Shown here in pieces: positions 34,057 to 42,191 of a DNA stretch of 64,000 nt (its first letter is position 1; each line of letters starts with the position of its first letter). Made by a program: the position numbers and the translations under genes. Under the pieces are notes generated by a model. The model made no database searches and was not told the DNA's origin. It worked only from the letters and a program-made list of their open reading frames with translations. The stretch is from Phycisphaerae bacterium (lineage in GTDB: Bacteria; Planctomycetota; Phycisphaerae; UBA1845), in assembly GCA_013360585.1 (NCBI GenBank), contig JABWBH010000015.1:1-64000 (forward strand). Reading direction: 5' to 3'.

Positions 34057-35190
34057 ATGAATCCGTCCTCGAACAATCCGCTGATCAAGACGATCCGTCT
34101 CAGCGACGCTGAGATCGAAGCGCTGCTGGACCGCCTCGATCAGCAAGGCGAGAGCGTCGGAATCGCCGGTCGGCAGGCCGCCCGGTACAAGTACCGCCTC
34201 GACGCCTGCGTCATCCGCATCCGGCAGCCCGGGGACGTCGAGAGCAAGCCCTTCGTCGCCCCGACGCGCAACCTCAGCGGCAAAGGCATCGCCTTCCTTC
34301 ACGGAGGCTACGTCCACGTCGGAACGCGCGTCGAAGTCCAGCTCGTCAATTTGCGCGGCGGGTGTCAGGACGTCAGCGGCCGCGTGGTGCGCTGCGACTA
34401 TCTGACTCGAGGACTGCACCACGTCGGCGTCTTGTTTGACAGCGAGATCGCGCCGGAGGACTTCTGCAACGACGCCGGGCTGGAGCACCTCCGCGTCCTG
34501 CTCGTCGAGGACGACGAGGTCATGAAAAAGCTCGTCATGATCCTGCTGGATCAGTTGCACGTCACCGCGGATCATGCGCCGACGGGGACGGAGGCGCTGA
34601 AACTCGCCGCCGCCGGCGCTTATGACGTGATCCTGATGGACATGGAGCTGCCGGACATGGACGGGTTCACCGCGACGCGCGCCTTGCGGGAGCAAGGATT
34701 CCGCGGGCGCATCATCGCCGCCACGGCGCTGGATTCCGCCGAGGATCAGCGACGCTGCCTCGACGCCGGATGCGACGGGCATCTGGCCAAGCCCTACGCG
34801 CGTGAGAAGCTGGCCCGCGCGCTTTCGGACCGTCGAGGACGGCCCCTCGTCAGCCGGCTTCAGGGCGACCCGGCGTTCACCGCCGTGATCGACGCCTTCG
34901 TCAGGGAAATGCCCTCGCGCATCGCCGACCTCGAAGCCGCGATGACCGCCAGGCAGCTTGATCGCGTCGCCCGGGTCGCCCGCAGTCTCAAGGGCGAGGG
35001 CGGTAGCTGCGGGTTCCCGACGATCGACAGTGCCGCCGGCGCGCTCGAAACCGCACTGCAATCCTCCGATGACGACGAGGTGGTCCGCGTCATGCTCAAT
35101 CAATTGCTCGAATTATGCCGCCTCGTCCGTTCCGCGCCGTCCGCCGGGAGCACGCCGGGCGGAAACGCAACCGATCCCGACATCAACTAA
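34057..35190 (+). CDS. PilZ-REC-Hpt signalling protein lacking the Hpt histidine
   Basis: 377 residues from ATG 34057. Residues about 40-145 are a PilZ domain with both cyclic di-GMP motifs intact (RYKYR as RxxxR, NLSGKG as NxSxxG). A receiver domain follows (about 150-265): LRVLLVEDDE, phospho-acceptor ILMDMELPDMDG, Thr in AATAL and Lys in LAKPY. The C-terminal about 90 residues resemble an Hpt domain, but the conserved HSLKG reads ARSLKGEGGSCGF, with Arg in place of the phosphorylated His (codon CGC). So the protein can probably bind cyclic di-GMP and accept phosphate on the receiver, but cannot relay it by the usual His. Confidence 0.85.
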   Translation: MNPSSNNPLIKTIRLSDAEIEALLDRLDQQGESVGIAGRQAARYKYRLDACVIRIRQPGDVESKPFVAPTRNLSGKGIAFLHGGYVHVGTRVEVQLVNLRGGCQDVSGRVVRCDYLTRGLHHVGVLFDSEIAPEDFCNDAGLEHLRVLLVEDDEVMKKLVMILLDQLHVTADHAPTGTEALKLAAAGAYDVILMDMELPDMDGFTATRALREQGFRGRIIAATALDSAEDQRRCLDAGCDGHLAKPYAREKLARALSDRRGRPLVSRLQGDPAFTAVIDAFVREMPSRIADLEAAMTARQLDRVARVARSLKGEGGSCGFPTIDSAAGALETALQSSDDDEVVRVMLNQLLELCRLVRSAPSAGSTPGGNATDPDIN

Positions 35191-35382
35191 ACTCGACTTT
35201 TGCTCTTTTCCAAGAGGGTGGTTAGCCTGACTCTCGAGGGGAAACGCAGGATTTGAGGTTTCGCAACACCCTTCGAAACTCCGGGGATTCAAATACCCCG
35301 AGGCGCCGTCTTGAAGTCGCTGATCCTCTTGGAAATCTCCCTCCTTCAAGAACGGCGTAAGTCGAGCACAGGAGACGGAAAC

Positions 35383-36207
35383 ATGAGTCGTCGGACGGCA
35401 ACGGGGTTGGCGGGGGTGGGTTTGTCGGTCATGCTCCTGAGCGGGTGTTCTTACGCCCATCAGGCCAAGGCCGCAGGCGAGGAGCGGCTCTCCTTCCCGG
35501 TCGATCAGACGACGGCGCTGCACGTCAAGACCGGAAACGGATTCGTGCGCGCGACCGCCGGGGCTGCGGACGTGTTCGAGATCACCGTCAGGAAGGAAGG
35601 CCGGGCGCCGACGATGCGGGAGGCGGAGGAGGCGCTGGCCGCGATCGAGATCATCTCGGAAACGGCGGACGGCGTGCGTACGCTGACCTGGCGCTACAAG
35701 GAGCCGCGGTCCAAGGCGTGGAACGCGACCGTCTCGTTCGAGGTCTTGATGCCCGCGTCCGTGGCGCTTGCGGCAACGACGCACAACGGGGCGCTGAACG
35801 TCAGCGGTCTGACGTCCGACGTCGATCTTTCGACGCACAACGGCGCGGTCGTCGTGGAAGGTCACACCGGAGCGCGTCTCAAGGCCAAGTCCTACAACGG
35901 GGGGCTGAGCGTCAGTTCGTCTGCGGCGGACCTGGATGCGGAGACTTACAACGGCGCGATCCGCTGCACGGCGTCGAACCGCGCCGCGCCCCACATCCGG
36001 CTGGTTTCACATAACGGAGGCATCGACCTGGACCTCGCCGATGACGCTTCGGCGGCCTTGACCTGCCTAACGAGCAACGGCAGCGTCCGGTGCGACCTGC
36101 CGGTGACGGCGGACGCCGCAAGCCGGACGAACCTCAGCGGCAAGCTGGGAGATGGCGCGGGGCGCGTCCGGACCGAGACGCATAACGGCTCGATCCGGGT
36201 GAGATGA
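35383..36207 (+). CDS. DUF4097-like lipoprotein with beta-helix repeats
   Basis: 274 residues from ATG 35383, which has the ribosome site AGGAGACGG. A lipobox (MLLSGC) follows the signal peptide. The second half has repeated short strands with Asn-Gly turns (THNGALNVSGL, THNGAVVVEGH, SYNGGLSVSS, TYNGAIRCTA, SHNGGIDLDL, TSNGSVRCDL, THNGSIRVR). This seven-fold pattern is typical of DUF4097-type proteins, thought to fold as a right-handed beta solenoid at the cell surface. Function is unknown. Confidence 0.82.
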   Translation: MSRRTATGLAGVGLSVMLLSGCSYAHQAKAAGEERLSFPVDQTTALHVKTGNGFVRATAGAADVFEITVRKEGRAPTMREAEEALAAIEIISETADGVRTLTWRYKEPRSKAWNATVSFEVLMPASVALAATTHNGALNVSGLTSDVDLSTHNGAVVVEGHTGARLKAKSYNGGLSVSSSAADLDAETYNGAIRCTASNRAAPHIRLVSHNGGIDLDLADDASAALTCLTSNGSVRCDLPVTADAASRTNLSGKLGDGAGRVRTETHNGSIRVR

Positions 36208-36291
36208 TTCGGCTTGGCCGGGATTGAGACGGCGGCGGGTCGGCGCGCCCGGCTGAGACGACCGGCAGATCGCCCGGGAAGGATCCGGCCA

Positions 36292-36906
36292 CTACGGGAA
36301 TGTGCAGTCTTCCTCGTTGTCGGGGCTGACCGCGATGGTAACCGCGACGCCGCGAACACTCATCGCATGAAGGATGTTGGCCGCGGATTGCGGAGTGACC
36401 TTGACGCCGTTGATCGTCAGGTTGCGGACTCCGTCATCCGGATCACTACCCAGCTTGCCGACGCGCATCGACATCAAATCGAACTCGTAAACCTGCGCGG
36501 GGTGCGGTCCCGGACAAGGAGTTCGGACGTGTCCGTGTTCGTCCAGCCCCGCCTTCTGCTGGCGGGAAATCCAGGCGGGTAACCGAACCGGGAACCCGTC
36601 TGCCGGAACCGGCTCACTCCGCGTGACGGTAAGCCTCTCCCCGCACCGGATGCATTGGAACGCGACATAGGTGCGGTCGATCCGGCGCGGCGCAGCGCCC
36701 CAGAGGGCGAAGGCGAGAAGGCAACCCCCGATCCCGAGGATGATGCGCCGCCGGATCGCGCGGCGACGGTCGCCCTGATGCGTATCAAAGGTTCGCGGGT
36801 TCGACGGATCAAACGCCCGTCCGCACTCCGGGCAGAGGTCCGACGGCAGACCGTGAAGGTTGTAACCGCAGAAAAGGCAATATTTCTGATCCGTGGCAAC
36901 GCTCAT
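36292..36906 (-). CDS. Membrane protein with N-terminal zinc ribbon
   Basis: 204 residues. The N-terminus is a zinc ribbon (CLFCGYNLHGLPSDLCPECGRAF, Cys10, Cys13, Cys25, Cys28), followed by an Arg-rich segment and one transmembrane helix (ILGIGGCLLAFALWGAA). The C-terminal about 130 residues are extracytoplasmic if the helix is a simple anchor, and contain another CxxC (FQCIRCGERL). The ribbon pattern is common in small planctomycete proteins. Role unknown. It converges with the DUF4097-like gene. Confidence 0.72.
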   Translation of the reverse strand: MSVATDQKYCLFCGYNLHGLPSDLCPECGRAFDPSNPRTFDTHQGDRRRAIRRRIILGIGGCLLAFALWGAAPRRIDRTYVAFQCIRCGERLTVTRSEPVPADGFPVRLPAWISRQQKAGLDEHGHVRTPCPGPHPAQVYEFDLMSMRVGKLGSDPDDGVRNLTINGVKVTPQSAANILHAMSVRGVAVTIAVSPDNEEDCTFP

Positions 36907-37084
36907 ACCTCACCGAAGTTTCCCGCGTTCCTGCCTCCTGACGGATCCTTCAACCGAACATGAGAGCATCATCGATCCAGATCCGTCAACCTTGCGGAAA
37001 CAATGCCTGCTGCGCAGGATACTCCCTCAGCAGGCGGGACACCGAAGTGCTCCCAGTGAACCCACAATAAGCCGGAGGACTCCC

Positions 37085-37531
37085 GTGGCGAAGAAAAGGA
37101 ACGCTCCCCTGTCCGGTTGGAACCCGTCGACAACTGAAATCAACATGCTGATGGTGTCTTTTGTCGCCCAGCGACTCGCGTTTGTCACTCATCCGCAGGC
37201 GTGGTCCAAATCGACCATCCGAGAGATGAAGTCCGTTCTGCGGCCTATCCGGCCGGACAAGGGCGGCGATCCCACGCCGATCCCCCCTCCCCCTCCCCGC
37301 AGACCCAGGGTGAGCCTTCTTAAGGAACTGATCGCCAACCTCACGGACCCGCGTCGATCGGACCTTCCGCGTGAAACGGCAACCGAAGAAGCGCCATCGG
37401 CCAAGCGGCACACGAAAGCGCGAACGCTGCGCCAAGGCGAGTCCGACGCCCGCGGGCTGCGACCGACCTTCCTGATGAGCACGGACGGAGACGGAATTTC
37501 GTCCCGCGCCATGCGATCGGCGAAGCGGTAG
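37085..37531 (+). CDS. Hypothetical basic protein
   Basis: 148 residues from GTG 37085, which has a ribosome site (CCGGAGG). The track's ATG 36893 extends through a less convincing stretch. The protein is basic with a central Pro run (PIPPPPPRRPRVSLLKELIANLTDP). No domain is recognised. It could be a small DNA-associated protein or a spurious ORF; the start signal argues mildly for a real gene. Confidence 0.35.
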   Translation: MAKKRNAPLSGWNPSTTEINMLMVSFVAQRLAFVTHPQAWSKSTIREMKSVLRPIRPDKGGDPTPIPPPPPRRPRVSLLKELIANLTDPRRSDLPRETATEEAPSAKRHTKARTLRQGESDARGLRPTFLMSTDGDGISSRAMRSAKR

Positions 37532-37750
37532 CCTGGCAGCGTCGCGGGGTCGAGCGTGCGCGCCGCGCGAAGATTCGCCGCTGATGCGGCGAAGTGTAAT
37601 CGCTTGGCGATCGAGCCGGAGGGACGGCAAGACCTCATAACCGAGGAAGCGCAATCGTCATTTGTGATTCCGCAGAACGCCTCGAGCAGCGCATTCGCGC
37701 GAGCCGGTGACCGGGGCCTGGCGCGGCGCTCCACCCTCGCGAATGACGAC

Positions 37751-38743
37751 TCAGACTCGTCCCGGCAGGGCCGATCGGACGTCGCGCACAAACCCGTCGC
37801 ACGCGCTTTGAATCGCGCCGCGCCAGTCTGAAGGCGCCTCGGCCTCGCCCCGCGCCGCGGTCCAGGGAAACATGACCCCGCGCGACGAGGTCACGATCGC
37901 CCCCCGGCCGTCCCGGTTGAAACACGCCGCGGCATCCGCTCCGGTCTGACCCTGTGCCCCCCAGCCCGGAACGAGGAAAAAGCAGTTCGGCATCAGCTCG
38001 CGCAGTCGCAGGGTCGAGTCCCGGTCCGTGGGAGACACGACCGCCCCGACCGCGCTGTACCCCCCCTTCCCCAGCAATCCCGGACCGCAGGCCCACCCGT
38101 GAATCAGACCCGCGACGGCTTCGCGCACGGTGCGCCCGTCCGCCAGCTTCAGCCCCTGCACCTGCGTCGCGGATTTGTTGCTCGTTTGCGCCAAAATGAA
38201 AACGCCCTTCCCCTCGCCTCGGGCGGCGTCCAGAAAGGGCGCAACACCGTCCACTCCGAAATAAGGATTGACCGTGACGGCGTCCGGACGGGGGTGCTCT
38301 GCGGCCTCGGGATCCTCGCGCAGATGCGCCGCCGCATAATGTTCCGAGGTATGACCGATGTCGCCGCGCTTCACGTCGCCGATGACGACCAGGTCTCGCT
38401 CCAGCGCCGCCCGGACGACTTCGGAATACGCCAGCACTCCCGCCGGACCGTGCGCCTCAAAGAAGGCGATGTTGATCTTCACGGCGGGAACCCGCGGCGC
38501 GACGATTTCGAGCACCTCATCGCAGTACGTGACGATCGCGGCGGCCTTGCGCGCCTGCGGCTCGTCTCCGCAGGATTCGCAGCCCTCCTCCTCATCGGAG
38601 CCCGGTTCGTGTTCGCACTGGTCCTGCTCGAAGAAATCCCGGACTTCAGCCGGAACCCACCCCCAGACCGGATCCAGCCCGACGCATACGGGCGCGCCCT
38701 TGTCCTCGATCGCCGCCAGCAGCCGATCCGCGAAGTTCTTCAT
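37751..38743 (-). CDS. pyrF: Orotidine 5'-phosphate decarboxylase, type 2
   Basis: Catalyses the last step of UMP synthesis. Its 330 residues are longer than the usual 270-285 for this type. The active-site block DVKRGDIGHTSEHYAAAHL (the Lys and Asp of the DxKxxD motif) is near residue 128, and PAVKINIAFFEAHGPAG and VPGWGAQG are in place. The extra length includes an acidic insertion at residues 41-62 (DQCEHEPGSDEEEGCESCGDEP), with Cys43, His45, Cys55 and Cys58 arranged like a metal site. The gene starts 11 bases after the GGDEF gene stop, so the two are probably co-transcribed. Confidence 0.93.
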   Translation of the reverse strand: MKNFADRLLAAIEDKGAPVCVGLDPVWGWVPAEVRDFFEQDQCEHEPGSDEEEGCESCGDEPQARKAAAIVTYCDEVLEIVAPRVPAVKINIAFFEAHGPAGVLAYSEVVRAALERDLVVIGDVKRGDIGHTSEHYAAAHLREDPEAAEHPRPDAVTVNPYFGVDGVAPFLDAARGEGKGVFILAQTSNKSATQVQGLKLADGRTVREAVAGLIHGWACGPGLLGKGGYSAVGAVVSPTDRDSTLRLRELMPNCFFLVPGWGAQGQTGADAAACFNRDGRGAIVTSSRGVMFPWTAARGEAEAPSDWRGAIQSACDGFVRDVRSALPGRV

Positions 38744-38754
38744 CGAGACGAACG

Positions 38755-40395
38755 CTACCGCGCCGCGTTCGCCTCCGCCAGCGCCCGGCGCTCCAGTTTG
38801 ACCCGGTACATCGCCTCATCCGCGGCCCGGAGCATGTCGTCCGCCGTGGCGTAGTCCGCGCTGCACACCACCCCCACGCTGCACCCGACCTGAAGCAGCC
38901 GGCCCATCACGGCGATCGGCTCGGTCATCGCGGACCGGGCACGCTCCGCAACCACCTGCGTGTCTTCGATGCTCGCAATCTCCTCGAGGAGGATGATGAA
39001 CTCGTCCCCTCCCAGGCGGGCCACCGCCCGGTTGTCGTCGCGCCCCACCAGGTCGGACGCCCGCAGGATCAGTCGCAGGCGCTGGGCGACGGCCTGCAAC
39101 AGGCGGTCGCCGGTTTCGTGGCCGTGTGTGTCGTTGACGCTCTTGAAACCATCGAGGTCGATGAAGAGCAGCCCGAAGATGTAATCCCGCCGTCGCCGCG
39201 TCCGCTCCATGCAACGCTCGAGACGGTCGATGATGTACGCTCGGTTCGGCAATCCCGTCAGCGGATCGTGCAGCGCGGTGTAGCGAAGCCGGCGATGCAC
39301 AGCGTCCAGCCGGTGCATCATCCGGTCGAACTCCCGCGCCAGGATCCCCAGTTCGTCGCCGCGACGCATGTTGATCCGCCGGGACAGATCGTGCGACTCC
39401 GCAATGAGCGTCACGTTGTTCGTCAGGCGGGCCACCGGCGACACCACCAGGCGGTGCAGCGCCAGCCACAAACACGCCAGCAGCGCCATCGCGGCGACGA
39501 TCATGTACACCGAGGCGAAGCGCAGCGCCGCCTGACCCCGGGCGAGCAGCGCCCGCGGCACATCGATGAGCAGGGCGAACGTCGGGGCCCCCGCCGCGTC
39601 GGGATAGGTGCAGGCGACGCGCAGCATCGCCGGTTCATGTTCATCGAACGCGATATTCAAAGACGCCAGCCCCGCGGCGAGGCGCGCCAGCCCCCGATCC
39701 GGCGTCATCTCCTCAATCGGAAGCAGGTCGAGGCGCACGCGCGTCCGCTCCGCGATCCGGCTGATCTCGGGGTCCGTCAGGAACCGCCCCATCACCAGCG
39801 CTCCGCCTGCGCTCGCACCCCGTCCCACCGGGTTCACCGGGCGCAGCGCCACCATCACCGGCGCCGCGCTCGTCGGAACCACGCCGAGCGCGCCGTGCAG
39901 CGAGGTTCTCATGACGGTTCTGAGTTCTCCGCCCGCGCCAAAGAACGGACACTGCGGACCGGACCACGCGGCCCCTTCGGGATCCACCACGCGGCTCCAC
40001 AACGTCTGACCCCGCCAGTCCAGAAAGGCGATCAGATCGAGATTCGAGTTCTGAAGGGCGAACGTAGAGAGATGCTCCGCCACGAAGCGACCGTTCAGAT
40101 CGCGGAAGAACTGCTGCGTCGATTCCCACGACGCCCACTCCCGGCATTGCAGGTCGAGATGCTCCAGCTCCCGATCGATGGCCTGACGACAACGGGCGAT
40201 GTCCCGCGCCGCCTCGTCACGTTCAAGATCCTCGAATTGCGGAATCAACACGCTGTGCTCGACGTACTTCAGCGCGCCCAGCGCAAGTACAAACAGCGCT
40301 ATCAGAACCAGCGAAATCCGCGACTTGATCGACACCTGCCGACATCCCGATCCGGTCCGGAAGGAAGATCCCTGTTTCCCCCTGCGACCCCACAT
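38755..40395 (-). CDS. Membrane diguanylate cyclase with CHASE4-like sensor, HAMP and GGDEF
   Basis: 546 residues. A first transmembrane helix (SLVLIALFVLALGALKYVE) is followed by an extracytoplasmic domain whose start resembles CHASE4 (RDIARCRQAIDRELEHLDLQCREWASWESTQQFF). A second helix near residue 300 leads to HAMP (VSPVARLTNNVTLIAESHDLSRRINMRRGDELGILAREF). The catalytic domain has an intact GGDEF (VARLGGDEFIILLEE). The feedback-inhibition RxxD (RASD) lies 13 residues before GGDEF instead of the usual 5, because of the segment GRDDNRAV. It makes cyclic di-GMP in response to an external cue. pyrF follows closely. Confidence 0.92.
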   Translation of the reverse strand: MWGRRGKQGSSFRTGSGCRQVSIKSRISLVLIALFVLALGALKYVEHSVLIPQFEDLERDEAARDIARCRQAIDRELEHLDLQCREWASWESTQQFFRDLNGRFVAEHLSTFALQNSNLDLIAFLDWRGQTLWSRVVDPEGAAWSGPQCPFFGAGGELRTVMRTSLHGALGVVPTSAAPVMVALRPVNPVGRGASAGGALVMGRFLTDPEISRIAERTRVRLDLLPIEEMTPDRGLARLAAGLASLNIAFDEHEPAMLRVACTYPDAAGAPTFALLIDVPRALLARGQAALRFASVYMIVAAMALLACLWLALHRLVVSPVARLTNNVTLIAESHDLSRRINMRRGDELGILAREFDRMMHRLDAVHRRLRYTALHDPLTGLPNRAYIIDRLERCMERTRRRRDYIFGLLFIDLDGFKSVNDTHGHETGDRLLQAVAQRLRLILRASDLVGRDDNRAVARLGGDEFIILLEEIASIEDTQVVAERARSAMTEPIAVMGRLLQVGCSVGVVCSADYATADDMLRAADEAMYRVKLERRALAEANAAR

Positions 40396-40512
40396 CTCAA
40401 TGACAGTCCCGTGGGTGCTATCGGCTGGGGTGGTTCACTGAATTCGTCCCGGCTGATCCGAGAATCCACGCGTCGGTCCGCAGTGCCGGATTGACGGATA
40501 AATCCCTTACTC

Positions 40513-40541
40513 TTGGAGCATCGACCCGTGACGGTTACATT
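40513..40541 (+). promoter_or_regulatory. Candidate promoter of the oxidoreductase gene
   Basis: TTGGAG (40513-40518), 17 bases, TACATT (40536-40541), about 70 bases before the ATG at 40610. Moderate match to sigma-70 boxes. Confidence 0.3.
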
Positions 40542-40609
40542 CTTGTCGAGCTTATCGGGCGCGGACGGATTGATCTCGACGCGCCGGGCTTCGCGGGAGA
40601 ACCAGGAAC

Positions 40610-42043
40610 ATGAAATCGGACACGAAACAGGCGGAACAGGTGGGAGCGGCAACGGCGACCGATCGGCGGACGTTCATCAAAGGGCTTTCCCTGGCGGGCG
40701 CCGGCGTGATCGGCGCGGGGCTGACCGGTTGCTCGGTGCGGGATCCGAAGATGACCACCGATGCCCAGCGGTTTGACGCGCCGCCCTACGCGCCTGGGGA
40801 TCAGAAGGTCCGGCTCGCCTTCATCGGAACCGGCGGGATGGGCGGCGCGCACGTCGAGCAGACGCGCGAGCTGGGCGTCACCTGCCCGTGTTTCTGCGAT
40901 GTAGACACGAATGAGTGGTCCAAGGCCCTGGAGCTTTACCCGCAGGCGAAGGGCTATCAGGACTACCGGGAGATGTTCGACAAGGAGCACAAGAACTTCG
41001 ACGCGGTGATGATCGGCGCGCCCGATCATCATCACTTCCCGGCGACGATCATCGCGATGCAGCTCGGCAAGCACGTGTACACGCAGAAACCGCTGACGCA
41101 CACGCCGTGGGAGGCCCGCGAGCTGGCGAAAGCGGCGAAGCGCTACCGCGTCGCCACGCAGATGGGTAATCAGGGACATGCCGGCGAAGGGTGGCGGCTC
41201 GTATATGAGTGGATTCGCGGCGGCGCACTGGGTCACGTCGTCGAGGTTCATACCTGGACGAACCGTCCGGGCGGCTGGTGGCCTCAGGGCGTGCCCCGCC
41301 CGGAAGGCGAAGACGCCGTCCCGGGCAATCTCAACTGGGACGTCTGGCTCGGTCCGGCGCCGGCGCGTCCTTTCAAGGCGGACACGTATCACCGCTTCAA
41401 GTGGCGCGGGTGGTGGGATTTCGGGTGCGGCGCGCTGGGCGACATGGCCTGTCACACGATGGACGGTCTGTTCTGGGCGCTGAACCCCGGACATCCTCGC
41501 GCGGTCGAGCCGATCGCCATGTCGCCCTTCAACGGCGAGACCTTCCCCACGTCCACGATGGTGAAGTGGGAGTTCCCGGGGCGGCCGGGGCAGCGGCCCT
41601 TCGACGCCTACTGGTACGACGGCGGGTTGCGCCCCACCCTTCCGGCGGACCTTGAGTTGGGCCGATCCCTTCCCGAAACCGGCAACCTCTTCATCGGGAC
41701 GAAGGCCTCGCTGCTGGTTTCCGGCGATTACGGCGAAAGCCCGCGCGTCTACCCCGAGACGAAGATGAAGAAGATCGGCCGACCGAAGCGCATGATCGAG
41801 CGATCGCCGGGACACATGCAGGAGTGGTTGATGGCGTGCCGCGGCGAACGTCCGATCGACTACCCCAAATCCAACTTCGCCTACGCCGGACCGATGACCG
41901 AGGCGATCCTTCTGGGCAACATTGCGATCCGGATGGGTCGCCGGCTGGAGTGGGACGGAGCGAGCATGAAGTTCACCAACGTCCCCGAGGCCAACGCCTT
42001 CGTGACGAAGGAGTACCGTCAGGGCTGGAAAGTCTGGACATAA
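40610..42043 (+). CDS. Tat-exported Gfo/Idh/MocA-family oxidoreductase
   Basis: 477 residues. A Tat signal (DRRTFIKGLSLAGAGVIGAGLTGC) indicates folded export, and the Cys may allow lipidation. The NAD(P)-binding fold starts at VRLAFIGTGGMGGAHV. The family's EKP motif reads QKPLTHTPWEARELAKAA, with Gln in place of Glu and the Lys kept. A C-terminal Gfo/Idh/MocA domain (HTWTNRPGGWWPQG...WWDFGCGALGDMACHTMDGLFWAL) follows. Exported members of this group are numerous in planctomycetes, and several act on sugars or inositols. Substrate unknown. Confidence 0.88.
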   Translation: MKSDTKQAEQVGAATATDRRTFIKGLSLAGAGVIGAGLTGCSVRDPKMTTDAQRFDAPPYAPGDQKVRLAFIGTGGMGGAHVEQTRELGVTCPCFCDVDTNEWSKALELYPQAKGYQDYREMFDKEHKNFDAVMIGAPDHHHFPATIIAMQLGKHVYTQKPLTHTPWEARELAKAAKRYRVATQMGNQGHAGEGWRLVYEWIRGGALGHVVEVHTWTNRPGGWWPQGVPRPEGEDAVPGNLNWDVWLGPAPARPFKADTYHRFKWRGWWDFGCGALGDMACHTMDGLFWALNPGHPRAVEPIAMSPFNGETFPTSTMVKWEFPGRPGQRPFDAYWYDGGLRPTLPADLELGRSLPETGNLFIGTKASLLVSGDYGESPRVYPETKMKKIGRPKRMIERSPGHMQEWLMACRGERPIDYPKSNFAYAGPMTEAILLGNIAIRMGRRLEWDGASMKFTNVPEANAFVTKEYRQGWKVWT

Positions 42044-42191
42044 ACGGCGGCGCGCCGTGCGATAACGCGCCTTCGCGAACGACGCATCCCGCTTCCTCAC
42101 ATTCATTCGCGGAACGTTAGGGCGGCGCGGATTCGCGGCGGCTCGCCTTCGCGCGGTTTGCGACCGGGCAAGCCCGTCGGATAATCCGCCT

